Below are positions 8,942 through 16,539 of a stretch of DNA of 64,000 nt, in pieces. Source of the stretch: Sphingomonas panacisoli (GTDB lineage Bacteria > Pseudomonadota > Alphaproteobacteria > Sphingomonadales > Sphingomonadaceae); assembly GCF_007859635.1 (NCBI RefSeq), contig NZ_CP042306.1, positions 1,860,001 through 1,924,000 on the forward strand, in the 5' to 3' direction. Both the position numbers and the translations under genes were made by a program. Each line of letters begins with the position of its first letter. The first letter of the stretch is position 1. The notes beneath the pieces are model-generated. The model saw only the letters and a program-made list of their open reading frames with translations. It was not told the DNA's origin and did no database searches.

Positions 8942-9280
8942 TCAATAGGTGCGGAAGCAGCGGCGATACCCGTAGCGATAGCGGCACACCGTCCGACCGC
9001 GGTTCCAGCGATACGGGCGATAGGCGTAGCCGCGACGATAATATCCGCGATTGCCCCGCCAGCCACGATTGCCGCGCCAGCCCCGGTCGCCCCGCCACCC
9101 ACGGTCGCCGCGCCAGCCGCGACGGTCGCGATATTGGTCCACGGTCGTGCCGGCGGTGGGGTCGGCGTTGACAGACGCGCTGATCGGCACCGGTTTGGTC
9201 ATCGTCGCGGCGGATGCCGGTGCGGCGCTTGCGATGCCGGCGAAAGCGACGATCGCCGCGATGAATGGGGTAAGACGCAT
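8942..9280 (-). CDS. Secreted Arg/Gly/Trp-rich repeat protein, function unknown
   Basis: A 112-residue protein with a clear signal peptide (residues 1-24, cleavage near ASA-A). After a short acidic-neutral stretch comes a tandem repeat of the 6-residue unit R-G-W-R-G-D/N, four copies in about residues 53-78, then a Tyr/Arg-rich tail with two Cys (CRYRYGYRRCF) that could form a disulfide. The protein is strongly basic. I do not recognise a family; similar basic, aromatic-rich periplasmic proteins are common in sphingomonads. It lies between dnaX and the SRP RNA on the same strand. Confidence 0.65.
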   Translation of the reverse strand: MRLTPFIAAIVAFAGIASAAPASAATMTKPVPISASVNADPTAGTTVDQYRDRRGWRGDRGWRGDRGWRGNRGWRGNRGYYRRGYAYRPYRWNRGRTVCRYRYGYRRCFRTY

Positions 9281-9444
9281 GACAGGGCTCCTTTTAGGTC
9301 AGAGACAGTGTCGTAATGTTTCGGGTCGGACTGTAGTTCCGAAATGCGCCGCGGCAAGCCGCGTCGTCGGACAGCGCCTTGCGCTGCCGGCCGCGCTTGC
9401 TGCCGTTCGCGCCGCAGCTTCGCTACGTCTTGGCATCGAGCGGT

Positions 9445-9533
9445 GGGAGCCGGAACGACCCGCGGCGAAATCGTTGTGGCTGCTGCCTTCCGGCCCTGAC
9501 CAAGTTGGCGACGACCACGTCCGCCCGACTCCC
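9445..9533 (-). ncRNA. ffs: 4.5S signal recognition particle RNA (bacterial small SRP RNA)
   Basis: The minus strand holds the diagnostic SRP helix 8 core GGTCAGGGCCGGAAGGCAGC (GGAA tetraloop plus the symmetric and asymmetric internal loops bound by Ffh). Ends were set by a closing 9-bp stem, GGGAGTCGG at 9533-9525 with CCGGCTCCC at 9453-9445 (one G-U pair), giving about 89 nt. This is the usual size for the small bacterial form without an Alu domain. With Ffh it targets membrane and secretory proteins cotranslationally. Ends may be off by a few bases. Confidence 0.93.
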
Positions 9534-9580
9534 GCGGCGCATATGGCGGGATCGAGCGGCGCTTTCAAGCGGTCAGCGAA

Positions 9581-9757
9581 CTACCAGCGGACGCGCACGT
9601 TGCGGCACTGGCGCCATTTGCGGCCGTGCTTCCACTTCACGGTGCAGACCTTCTTCATTTTCCAGCCGTGATGGCGCGGCGGCGCGGCTTCAGCGACGGC
9701 GGGAACCAGCGACGACGCGGTCAGCATCGTGGCGGCAATTACAGCGAGGAATTTCAT
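9581..9757 (-). CDS. Small secreted basic protein (58 aa), function unknown
   Basis: ATG at 9757 follows a good ribosome binding site (ggagag) and gives 58 residues; a longer upstream start would put 20 residues before the signal peptide and was rejected. Residues 1-26 are a signal peptide (MKFLAVIAATMLTASSLVPA, cleavage near AEA-A). The mature part, about 32 residues, is rich in Lys, Arg, His and Trp and has two Cys. No family recognised. It shares its small size, basic charge and paired Cys with the protein on the other side of the SRP RNA. Confidence 0.6.
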   Translation of the reverse strand: MKFLAVIAATMLTASSLVPAVAEAAPPRHHGWKMKKVCTVKWKHGRKWRQCRNVRVRW

Positions 9758-9847
9758 GTGTCTCTCCTTCCACATTCGCCCCCCGGCGTGCGCAAGGACG
9801 TAACACGGCGCGGTCATCGCGCGAACGCGATAAATTGTATCAGAGTG

Positions 9848-10177
9848 TCACCGCCCCTGCATGTTCCGCGATTCGGACGGGATGCGCACGGTGATCGCGT
9901 CGAGGCCGTCGAGCCAGATCTGGCAAGCGAGGCGGCTGTAGCGCGTCGCGCCAGCGGCGAGGTCGAGCATGTCCTCTTCCTCCTCGACCGCAGGCGGCAA
10001 TTTGGCGAAGTCGGCGGCATCGACGATCACGTGGCAGGTCGAACAGGCCATCTGCCCCTCGCACGTTCCCTCGAGTGGCTCGCCGGCATTCTGCGCGACG
10101 TCGAGCAAGCGATCGCCTGGCCGCGATTCGACTTCACGCTTCGAGCCGTCGCGCCCGACGAAGGTAACGCGGGTCAT
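9848..10177 (-). CDS. fdx: [2Fe-2S] ferredoxin, Isc/adrenodoxin type
   Basis: Electron carrier of 109 residues. Cluster ligands follow the vertebrate/Isc ferredoxin spacing: CEGQMACSTC (C-x5-C-x2-C) and a distal Cys in RLACQI. ATG at 10177 overlaps the stop of the upstream cysteine desulfurase (ATGA), so the two are translationally coupled. Isc ferredoxin donates electrons for cluster assembly, and the position after two desulfurases supports that role. A longer upstream start at 10348 is antisense-like sequence inside the desulfurase gene and was not used. Confidence 0.9.
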   Translation of the reverse strand: MTRVTFVGRDGSKREVESRPGDRLLDVAQNAGEPLEGTCEGQMACSTCHVIVDAADFAKLPPAVEEEEDMLDLAAGATRYSRLACQIWLDGLDAITVRIPSESRNMQGR

Positions 10178-11253
10178 GCCGCGACCCGTTGCGCGCGAGC
10201 GGCGGCACCGATCCGGGTCAGCGCATCGATCAGTTCCGCTTCGGTGGTGTAGCGGCCGACCCCCAACCGGATGCTCGACTTCGCCCCGGCGTCGCTCAAC
10301 CCGATCGCGCGGAGGACGTGGCTCGTCCGCCCCGAACCGCTGGCACACGCCGAGCCGGCCGAGAACGCGATATCGCGCAGGTCGGACATCAGCCGCGCGA
10401 CGTCCAGCCCGTCGCGCCGGATATTGAGGTTGCCGCGATAGCGATGCTCGGTCGATCCGTTGACGGTCCAGTCCTTGCCGAGTGTGTCGAGCGCGACCGC
10501 CCAGAGGCGATCCACATGTCGCGCGTCCCCATCTGCACGCGCCGTCATCAAAGCCGCCGCCGTGCCGAACCCCGCACAGAGCGCGGGCGACAGCGTGCCC
10601 GAACGGCCTGCCGCCTCTTGATGCCCACCATGCAGCAACGGCGCGAGCGAGACGCCGTCACGGATCCACAACGCACCGATGCCCTTCGGTCCGTAAACCT
10701 TGTGCGCCGACAGTGCGATCAGGTCGCAGCCATCGGGGATCGGCACGCGCCCATAGCCCTGGACCGCGTCGCACAGGAACAGCGCCCCGGCAGCGTGCGC
10801 CATCGCCGCGAGGTCGGCGATCGGCTGGATCACGCCGATCTCGTTGTTGACGAGCATCGCCGCGACCAGCCTCGTCCCCGGCCCGATCGCTGCTCGTGCC
10901 GCTTCGAGATCGACCAGGCCATCGCGCCCGACTGGCAACAACGTCGATTCGGCGATTGTGGCCACCGTATCGAGCACCGCGGCATGTTCGGTAGCGAGCG
11001 TCACGACGGGTCCGCCCACGCCCTTGATCGCCCAATTTAGCGCCTCGGTCGCGCCGCTGGTGAAGCTGACTGTGCCCCCATCGGGCAGCAGTGCCGCGAC
11101 TTGCTCGCGCGCGACCTCGACCGCCGCCTTCGCCGCGCGGCCCGCGCGATGCGACGAATGCGGGTTGGCGTGCTGGTCGCGCAGCCAGGGCAGCATCGCC
11201 TCAAACGCCTCGGGCGCGAGCGGGGTGGTCGCCTGGTAATCGAGATATGTCAC
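10174..11253 (-). CDS. Cysteine desulfurase (second of a tandem pair)
   Basis: PLP enzyme that strips sulfur from cysteine onto an active-site Cys for Fe-S cluster or tRNA thiolation. The 359-residue product keeps the fold-type I signature: LDYQATTP near the start, ATEHAAVLDT (PLP-stacking His), the Schiff-base Lys in SAHKVYGPKG, and the catalytic Cys loop SAGSACASGS. GTG at 11253 is the start because it overlaps the upstream desulfurase stop (GTGA), a coupling used repeatedly in this window. An open frame continues upstream through the first desulfurase gene in another frame, but that part is a shadow. The short Cys loop suggests the IscS/NifS group. Confidence 0.9.
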   Translation of the reverse strand: MTYLDYQATTPLAPEAFEAMLPWLRDQHANPHSSHRAGRAAKAAVEVAREQVAALLPDGGTVSFTSGATEALNWAIKGVGGPVVTLATEHAAVLDTVATIAESTLLPVGRDGLVDLEAARAAIGPGTRLVAAMLVNNEIGVIQPIADLAAMAHAAGALFLCDAVQGYGRVPIPDGCDLIALSAHKVYGPKGIGALWIRDGVSLAPLLHGGHQEAAGRSGTLSPALCAGFGTAAALMTARADGDARHVDRLWAVALDTLGKDWTVNGSTEHRYRGNLNIRRDGLDVARLMSDLRDIAFSAGSACASGSGRTSHVLRAIGLSDAGAKSSIRLGVGRYTTEAELIDALTRIGAAARAQRVAA

Positions 11254-12341
11254 GCCGCGCGCGCCCGGCCCGCCGCGATCTCGCGCCAGACCGTAAGGAA
11301 CGCGTCGAGATCGGCTTGGGTCGTCGATCGTCCGAAACTGACCCGCACGACTTCCTGCGACGCTTGCTGGTCCCACCCCATCGCGGTCAGGACATGGCTC
11401 GGTTTCATGCTTCCGCTGGCGCACGCGCTGCCGGCGGATACGGCGATCCCGCCCATGTCGAGGCGTATCAATTGGGTCGTCGCTGCAACGCCGGGCGAGC
11501 GGTATGAGCCGATCGCCGGATGCCGCAACGCGCCGGAAAGCACGGGTTCGCCGCCGAGTGACGTCATAGCGTCGTCGAGATAGCGGCGCAGCTCGGCATA
11601 ATGCGCGACGTCCTCCGGCTCGGCCAGAGCGGCGGCGTAACCCAGGATGGCGGGCATGTTCTCCGTCCCAGGCCGATAGCCCCGCTCCTGCCCCCCGGTC
11701 GGGTCGAGCGTTGCAAGATCGCGCACCAGCAGCGCACCGACCCCGATCGGTCCGCCGCGCTTGTGCGCCGACAGCGCGACGAAATCGGCATGCCGAGCGA
11801 CATCGCGATCCACACCCGCCGGCATCTGCGCGGCATCGACCAGCAGCAAGTGTCCAGCGGCGTGTATCTGCTCGGCCAGCGCCATGATCGGCTGACGCAC
11901 GCCGGTCTCGCTGTTCGCCCACTGGATTGCGACCACTGCGCGGCCATCGCCCGCCATCGCGTCGTCGAGCGCATCGCCATCGACCAGCCCGTCCGCGCCG
12001 ACCTTCACCAGCGCGATGTCGTACGCCGCGCGCAGCACTGCATCGTGTTCGACCGCGCTCGCCAGCCGCCGCTCGACCGCACTCCGCGTCAGCGCGATCG
12101 CGAGCGATTCGCTCGCCCCGCTCGTGAACAGCGCCTCGCCCGCCCAGCCATAGGCCGCCGCGACCTGCCCGCGCGCTGCCTCCAGCGCCGCCTTCGCCCC
12201 GCGCCCCTCGGCATGCGGCGACGACGGATTGGCCCAACGCGCGAACCCGTCCGCCATCGCATCGCGCGCCGCGGGCAGCAGCGGCGTCGTCGCGGCATGG
12301 TCGAGATAGATGCGGGTCGTCACAGGTCCGATTCGTTCCAA
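11250..12341 (-). CDS. Cysteine desulfurase (first of a tandem pair)
   Basis: A 363-residue paralogue of the next gene, with YLDHAATTPLLP, EHDAVLRAA, the PLP Lys in SAHKRGGPIG and the catalytic loop SAGSACASGS. Start is ATG at 12341 or, giving a product more like family members, GTG at 12323 (VTTRIYLDH). Sequence between the two copies has diverged widely, so this is an old duplication or two separate acquisitions. It is the first gene of a three-gene overlapping set, desulfurase-desulfurase-ferredoxin, and diverges from an alpha/beta hydrolase gene. One copy may serve Fe-S assembly and the other tRNA thiolation; the sequence does not tell which. Confidence 0.9.
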   Translation of the reverse strand: MERIGPVTTRIYLDHAATTPLLPAARDAMADGFARWANPSSPHAEGRGAKAALEAARGQVAAAYGWAGEALFTSGASESLAIALTRSAVERRLASAVEHDAVLRAAYDIALVKVGADGLVDGDALDDAMAGDGRAVVAIQWANSETGVRQPIMALAEQIHAAGHLLLVDAAQMPAGVDRDVARHADFVALSAHKRGGPIGVGALLVRDLATLDPTGGQERGYRPGTENMPAILGYAAALAEPEDVAHYAELRRYLDDAMTSLGGEPVLSGALRHPAIGSYRSPGVAATTQLIRLDMGGIAVSAGSACASGSMKPSHVLTAMGWDQQASQEVVRVSFGRSTTQADLDAFLTVWREIAAGRARAA

Positions 12342-12424
12342 TTGCGTCGGGGCGTCCGGTGCCTATATAGCGCGCAACCTTTCCCGCCACACCGGCGGCA
12401 CCTTTATTCCTGCGACAGGATATT

Positions 12425-13081
12425 ATGCCCGAAGTCATTTTCCCCGGCCCCGAAGGCCGTCTCGAAGGCCGTTTCAACCCCGGCCCCAAGCCCCGCGCGC
12501 CGGTCGCGATGATCCTCCATCCGCACCCGCAAGCGATGGGCACGATGAACAACCGCATCGTAATGGAGCTCTACAAGACCTTCCAGCGCCGTGGCTTCGC
12601 GACGTTGCGCTTCAATTTCCGTGGCGTCGGCAAGAGTCAGGGCACGTTCGACAACGGTATCGGCGAACTGTCCGACGCGGCGAGCGCGCTCGATTGGGTG
12701 CAGAGCTTCCACCCGGAAGCATCGACCACGTGGATCGCCGGCGTCAGCTTCGGCGCGTGGATCGGCATGCAGTTGTTGATGCGCCGCCCCGAAATCCGCG
12801 GCTTCATCTCGGTGGCGCCGCCGGCCAACCTCTACGACTTCACCTTCCTCGCGCCGTGTCCGGCGAGCGGCATCCTGATCGCGGGCGAGAATGACGAAGT
12901 CGCGACGCCAGTCGCCATCCAGAAGCTGGTCGACAAGCTGCGCACCCAGCGCCACATCACGATCCACCACGACACGATCCCGAAGGCGAACCACTTCTTC
13001 GAGCACGAAACGCCCGAATTGATGGCCAGCGTAGATAAGTATCTGGACATGCGGCTCGACCCCAACTCGCCGATTCGGTGA
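12425..13081 (+). CDS. Alpha/beta hydrolase (COG2945-like)
   Basis: A 218-residue single-domain hydrolase. It has an N-terminal HPHPQAMGTMNN segment typical of this group, the strand-turn RFNFRGVGKSQG, a nucleophile elbow GVSFGAW (Ser about residue 108), an Asp in AGENDEVATP and a late His in KANHFFE, so the catalytic triad is complete. No signal peptide, so cytoplasmic. Substrate unknown. It diverges from the cysteine desulfurase pair with 83 bases between the starts, an arrangement I associate with sphingomonads; whether it has a role in sulfur metabolism is not known. Confidence 0.82.
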   Translation: MPEVIFPGPEGRLEGRFNPGPKPRAPVAMILHPHPQAMGTMNNRIVMELYKTFQRRGFATLRFNFRGVGKSQGTFDNGIGELSDAASALDWVQSFHPEASTTWIAGVSFGAWIGMQLLMRRPEIRGFISVAPPANLYDFTFLAPCPASGILIAGENDEVATPVAIQKLVDKLRTQRHITIHHDTIPKANHFFEHETPELMASVDKYLDMRLDPNSPIR

Positions 13082-13091
13082 GTTGGGAGCA

Positions 13092-13179
13092 GCGATTAGC
13101 GTCAGCTAATCGCGTCGCGATGTCGAGCCGGCCGGCGGCGCAATGGCGCCGACCGACGACAGCGGCTTTGCCGTTGTCG
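13092..13179. repeat. Two intergenic hairpins
   Basis: A perfect 9-bp hairpin, GCGATTAGC-gtca-GCTAATCGC, occupies 13092-13113, just after the hydrolase stop. A second, 13157-13179, is CGACAGCGGC-ttt-GCCGTTGTCG, with one G-T pair in a 10-bp stem. Neither is followed by a T-run on the plus strand. The first may end the hydrolase transcript. They fill most of a 186-base gap with no convincing gene. Confidence 0.6.
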
Positions 13180-13267
13180 GCTTCTCGTTGCCACGATGCT
13201 TTCCGTAACGCGCCGTTCAGCAAGACCAGGAACGCTTGCGACACGTGTTCGCCGCTAAGTGGCGGTC

Positions 13268-13885
13268 ATGCTTCGCTTTTCCGCTCTTGCAGCGCTCGCC
13301 CTCGTTGCCACCCCTGCCGCCGCCAAGGACGCGGTCGGCTTGTCGCCGATCGGTTTGCCCTTCGGCCCAGACGGCCCGCGCCGGTTGCCCACCGACCATG
13401 TGCTGACCGGCGCGATCGTGTTGGACGGCGCGGATGCGCTGCCGCAGAAGATGGGATCGGCCAAGCGCGACCAGTTCGCGACGGCGCTGAGCGAGACGCT
13501 CGCCCAACTCGGCATGCTTGCGACCGATCCAGCCAAGGCACGCTTCCGGCTGACGCCGGTATGGGTGGGGCTCGATTCGCCGTTCAAGATTTCGTTCAAG
13601 AACCGCGCGACCGTCCACATGAGCTGGCGGCTGACGCGGATCGACACCGGCCAGACGATCTTCGCTCGCCAGATCGATACCTCGGCCGAATCGAGCGGTG
13701 GCGACGCATCGGCGCGCGTTCGCGGGATCGAGCGGATCGCACTGATGACGAACATCGCGTCGGTCGCCGCGTGTCTCGACAAGGCCGCCTATGGTAAAGC
13801 GCCGACCAATTGCGCGCTGACGCCAGGCTTTACCTACCGCGCGCCATCGCCGCCGATGGTCATCTTCGTCCCGCGCTTCCGCTGA
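13268..13885 (+). CDS. Secreted protein of unknown function (DUF3280-like)
   Basis: ATG at 13268 places a signal peptide (MLRFSALAALALVATPAAA) at the very N-terminus of a 205-residue protein; a GTG nine bases upstream is the alternative. The mature part is predicted mixed alpha/beta with a PVWVGLDSPFKISFKNRATV region, FARQIDTSAESSG, and two Cys (about 175-185). The layout, a small periplasmic protein that compares two values or acts as a solute sensor, resembles DUF3280-type proteins, but I am unsure. It converges with the serine hydrolase gene. Confidence 0.6.
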   Translation: MLRFSALAALALVATPAAAKDAVGLSPIGLPFGPDGPRRLPTDHVLTGAIVLDGADALPQKMGSAKRDQFATALSETLAQLGMLATDPAKARFRLTPVWVGLDSPFKISFKNRATVHMSWRLTRIDTGQTIFARQIDTSAESSGGDASARVRGIERIALMTNIASVAACLDKAAYGKAPTNCALTPGFTYRAPSPPMVIFVPRFR

Positions 13886-13892
13886 CGCGGCT

Positions 13893-15167
13893 TCAGTCTC
13901 CCGCCGGGCCAAGGTAGTCGGCGCCGTACACCGCCGCGCGGATGTCGTGGTGAAGCGTGCCGTCGAACGGTGTGACCTGGACGAAGAACACCACCGCCAT
14001 GTCGTTGGCGGGATCGACCCAGAACAGGGTCGTTTCTGCGCCGTCCCAGAAGAACTCGCCGACCGTACCGCGATTTTCGGTCGCCGTGCGCGGCTGGGCG
14101 GTGCGGACGGCGAAATCTAACCCGAACCCGACCGCGCCCTTTTCCGGCAAGAAGAACCGTCGCGTAATGCGCGGGTCGAGCTGGTTGGTCGCCATCAGGT
14201 CGACGGTAGACGGCGCGAGAATGCGCGTGCCGTCGAGCGTGCCGCGACCGAGCAGCATCCGCGCGAACCGCATGTAGTCGTCGAGCGTCGAGGCCAGCCC
14301 CGCCCCGCCCATCGTCAGCCGGCGCGGCCCGAAGTTCAGCGCGCGGGCTTTTTCGTCCGGGATGCGGGCGAGCGATCCGTCAGCCTTCGTATAGCTAGCG
14401 GCAAAGCGTGGGAGGCGACTGGCCGGCTGCGTCCAGCCGGTGTCGGTCATCTTGAGCGGGTCGAGGATCGCGCGCCGGACATGTTGCTCGAACGGTTCCC
14501 CGGTCAGATGCTCGACCAGCAAGGCCTGCACATCGACGCCGGTACTGTAGCTCCACTCCTCCCCCGGATCGAACAGCAACGGCACGCGCGCGAGCTTGTC
14601 GCCCATCTCGTCCAGGGTATTCGTCAACGCGAGCGGGTTTATCTCGTGGAAGATTGCATCGGCGGCGGTGTCGCGCATGCCGTACGAAAAGCCCGCCGTG
14701 TGCCGCATGATGTCGCGGACCGCGATCGGACGCGACGGGGCGCGCAGAATCGGTTTCCCGTCGCTGCCCGTCCCCGCGAGTACCTTCACCGCGCCGAACG
14801 CCGGCAGATACCGCGCCAGCGGATCGTCGAGTCCGAACCGCCCCTGTTCCCACAATTGCATCAGCGCGACACCGGTGACCGGCTTCGTCATGGAGAAGAT
14901 CTGAACGAGCGTATCGCGCTGCATCGGCCGCTTCGCTTCACGGTCGGCAAATCCCGCCGCGCCGAAATAGCGTTCGGCGCCGCCTTGCCAGACCAGCGCC
15001 GACGCGCCGGCTGCGCGCCCGGCGGTCACGAACTGACGCAATGTTGCATCGATCGTGGCACGATCTAGCGAAAACGCTCCAGATGGTGCTGCGCGTGCGT
15101 TTGCACCGCTGATGGTAGCCGCGGCCAGTCCTCCGGCGATCGCCGCCAACGCGTCACGTCGTTGCAT
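13893..15167 (-). CDS. Serine hydrolase, class C beta-lactamase/EstB family
   Basis: A 424-residue exported hydrolase. The N-terminus (MQRRDALAAIAGG) has a twin-arginine-like start followed by a hydrophobic stretch and ARA-A cleavage site. The mature protein carries the SxxK motif SMTK (catalytic Ser) and the YxN-equivalent YST (EEWSYSTG), and a GGAG/HGG-type third motif region near MGGAGLAST. These are shared by AmpC beta-lactamases, carboxylesterases and D-aminopeptidases; the YST version points to an esterase-like enzyme rather than a true cephalosporinase. Substrate unknown. Confidence 0.85.
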   Translation of the reverse strand: MQRRDALAAIAGGLAAATISGANARAAPSGAFSLDRATIDATLRQFVTAGRAAGASALVWQGGAERYFGAAGFADREAKRPMQRDTLVQIFSMTKPVTGVALMQLWEQGRFGLDDPLARYLPAFGAVKVLAGTGSDGKPILRAPSRPIAVRDIMRHTAGFSYGMRDTAADAIFHEINPLALTNTLDEMGDKLARVPLLFDPGEEWSYSTGVDVQALLVEHLTGEPFEQHVRRAILDPLKMTDTGWTQPASRLPRFAASYTKADGSLARIPDEKARALNFGPRRLTMGGAGLASTLDDYMRFARMLLGRGTLDGTRILAPSTVDLMATNQLDPRITRRFFLPEKGAVGFGLDFAVRTAQPRTATENRGTVGEFFWDGAETTLFWVDPANDMAVVFFVQVTPFDGTLHHDIRAAVYGADYLGPAGD

Positions 15168-15226
15168 CTGCGCCTCCTCCTGTCGGCGCGTTGATAACGT
15201 TCACATCGGTAGCATGGCAAGTCGCG

Positions 15227-15394
15227 CTACAGCGTCCAGATCACGACGTTTCCAACCAGCACCAGCGCCATCACGACCATCAACACGCCCTTCAGCCGCG
15301 TGTCCGGCCGCATCGTCAGCCTGATCCCGAAGAACGCCAGCACGAACGCCGCGATCATCGCGATCGCGGGGGCGGCCTGCTCCAGCCCTGTCAT
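15227..15394 (-). CDS. Small membrane protein, 55 aa, two TM segments
   Basis: Starts at ATG 15394, overlapping the stop of the threonine dehydratase-like gene (ATGA), so it is translationally coupled to it. Residues 9-27 and 37-54 are hydrophobic, joined by a basic loop RLTMRPDTRLKG, giving a two-helix hairpin with the loop likely cytoplasmic. It ends at a TAG at 15227. No family recognised. The tight overlap and clean hydrophobic pattern make it a real gene despite its size. Confidence 0.7.
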   Translation of the reverse strand: MTGLEQAAPAIAMIAAFVLAFFGIRLTMRPDTRLKGVLMVVMALVLVGNVVIWTL

Positions 15395-16398
15395 GCGCCG
15401 CTGAGCGCCGGGATGGCGGGCGCTTCGGCGCGTTCGGGCGCGATCGCCTTGGCATAAGCGTCGATATCGACGTTACCGCCCGACAGGATGATCAGCATGC
15501 CTGGTTCGGCCGTGACCTTCCCTGCAAGCAGCGCCGCCAGCGCTACCGCGCCGCCCGGTTCGACTACCAGATGCAACGTCGCCGCCGCCCAGCGTTGTGC
15601 AACGCGCACGTCGGCTTCGCTGACGGCCACGCCTTTGGCGTCGCGGCGGGCGAGCACGTCGAACGTCAGCGGCGAGACTTCGGGGGTCTGCAGCGCGTCG
15701 CATGCGGTCGGCGGCGGGTTGGGACCGACCGGCTCGATCCACGACGCTTCCAGGCTGCGGCACATGTCGTCCCAGCCCTCGGGCTCGACGATCGTGATCC
15801 GCGCCTCCGACAGGCCGAGCGCGATGCCGGACGCGAGGCCGCCGCCGCCGCATGGCACGACCACGTGGCTCGGCTCGCCCAGCCCCATCGCTTCCATCTG
15901 TCGCCGCGCCTCGATCGCGACCGATCCCTGCCCCTCGATGATCCACGGATCGTCGAAGCTCGGCACCAGGGTCGCGCCGCGCGCTTCGGCGAGTTCGCTT
16001 GCGATGCGGATACGGTCTTCGCCTGCCGCGCGGTCGTACGCCACCACCTCGGCCCCTAACGCAAGAGTCCCGTCACGCTTCGCCCGCGGCGCATCGGCGG
16101 GCATGACGATCGTCGCAGGCATGCCGAGTCTCTTCGCTGCCCAGGCAACCCCCTGTGCGTGATTCCCGGAAGAGAACGCCACGACGCCCTTGCGCCGCTG
16201 ATCCTCGTCCAGCGCGGTCAGTCGATGCCATGCACCGCGCAGTTTGAACGCGCCGATCGGTTGCAGCGACTCGGCTTTAAAAGAAACCGTTATGCCATTG
16301 AATTCATGTGTGAAAAGCGGAGTCGGCGGCAGGATTGCGGCAATTTTCGCCGCGGCGTCCCGCACCCCGGCCCGTGTCGGCTGTCGCACGATCGTCAC
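15391..16398 (-). CDS. Threonine/serine dehydratase-like PLP enzyme
   Basis: Fold-type II PLP enzyme of 335 residues that deaminates threonine or serine to 2-oxo acids. PLP Lys lies in IGAFKLRGAW; SSGNHAQG binds the substrate carboxylate and CGGGGLASG the PLP phosphate. The C-terminal ACT domain of biosynthetic IlvA is missing, so it is the short, catabolic/racemase-like type and would not be feedback-inhibited by isoleucine. GTG at 16398 was chosen because AGGAGG lies 7 bases upstream; longer starts run into the divergent promoter region. Its gap to the ornithine decarboxylase start (141 bases) must contain both promoters. Confidence 0.87.
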   Translation of the reverse strand: MTIVRQPTRAGVRDAAAKIAAILPPTPLFTHEFNGITVSFKAESLQPIGAFKLRGAWHRLTALDEDQRRKGVVAFSSGNHAQGVAWAAKRLGMPATIVMPADAPRAKRDGTLALGAEVVAYDRAAGEDRIRIASELAEARGATLVPSFDDPWIIEGQGSVAIEARRQMEAMGLGEPSHVVVPCGGGGLASGIALGLSEARITIVEPEGWDDMCRSLEASWIEPVGPNPPPTACDALQTPEVSPLTFDVLARRDAKGVAVSEADVRVAQRWAAATLHLVVEPGGAVALAALLAGKVTAEPGMLIILSGGNVDIDAYAKAIAPERAEAPAIPALSGA

Positions 16399-16539
16399 TG
16401 CTCGCCTCCTGTCACAAAAAACCACTTTACGTGAGGGGCCACCGACCCTAAATGCCCGCTTCCCGCTGCCCCATGGGACTTCCAACCGCAAGGCAGCATT
16501 TCGTGAACGACGGCGCAAGCCACTTGGAGGTCCCTTGAA

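Noticed and set aside
9053..9125. CRISPR-like short tandem repeats
   Set aside because: They are an 18-base coding repeat (RGWRGD/N) inside a secreted protein, without spacers.
10174..12558. A 794-residue open frame spanning both cysteine desulfurases
   Set aside because: Only the last 359 residues (from GTG 11253) match a protein family; the rest is out of frame with the first desulfurase and arginine-rich.
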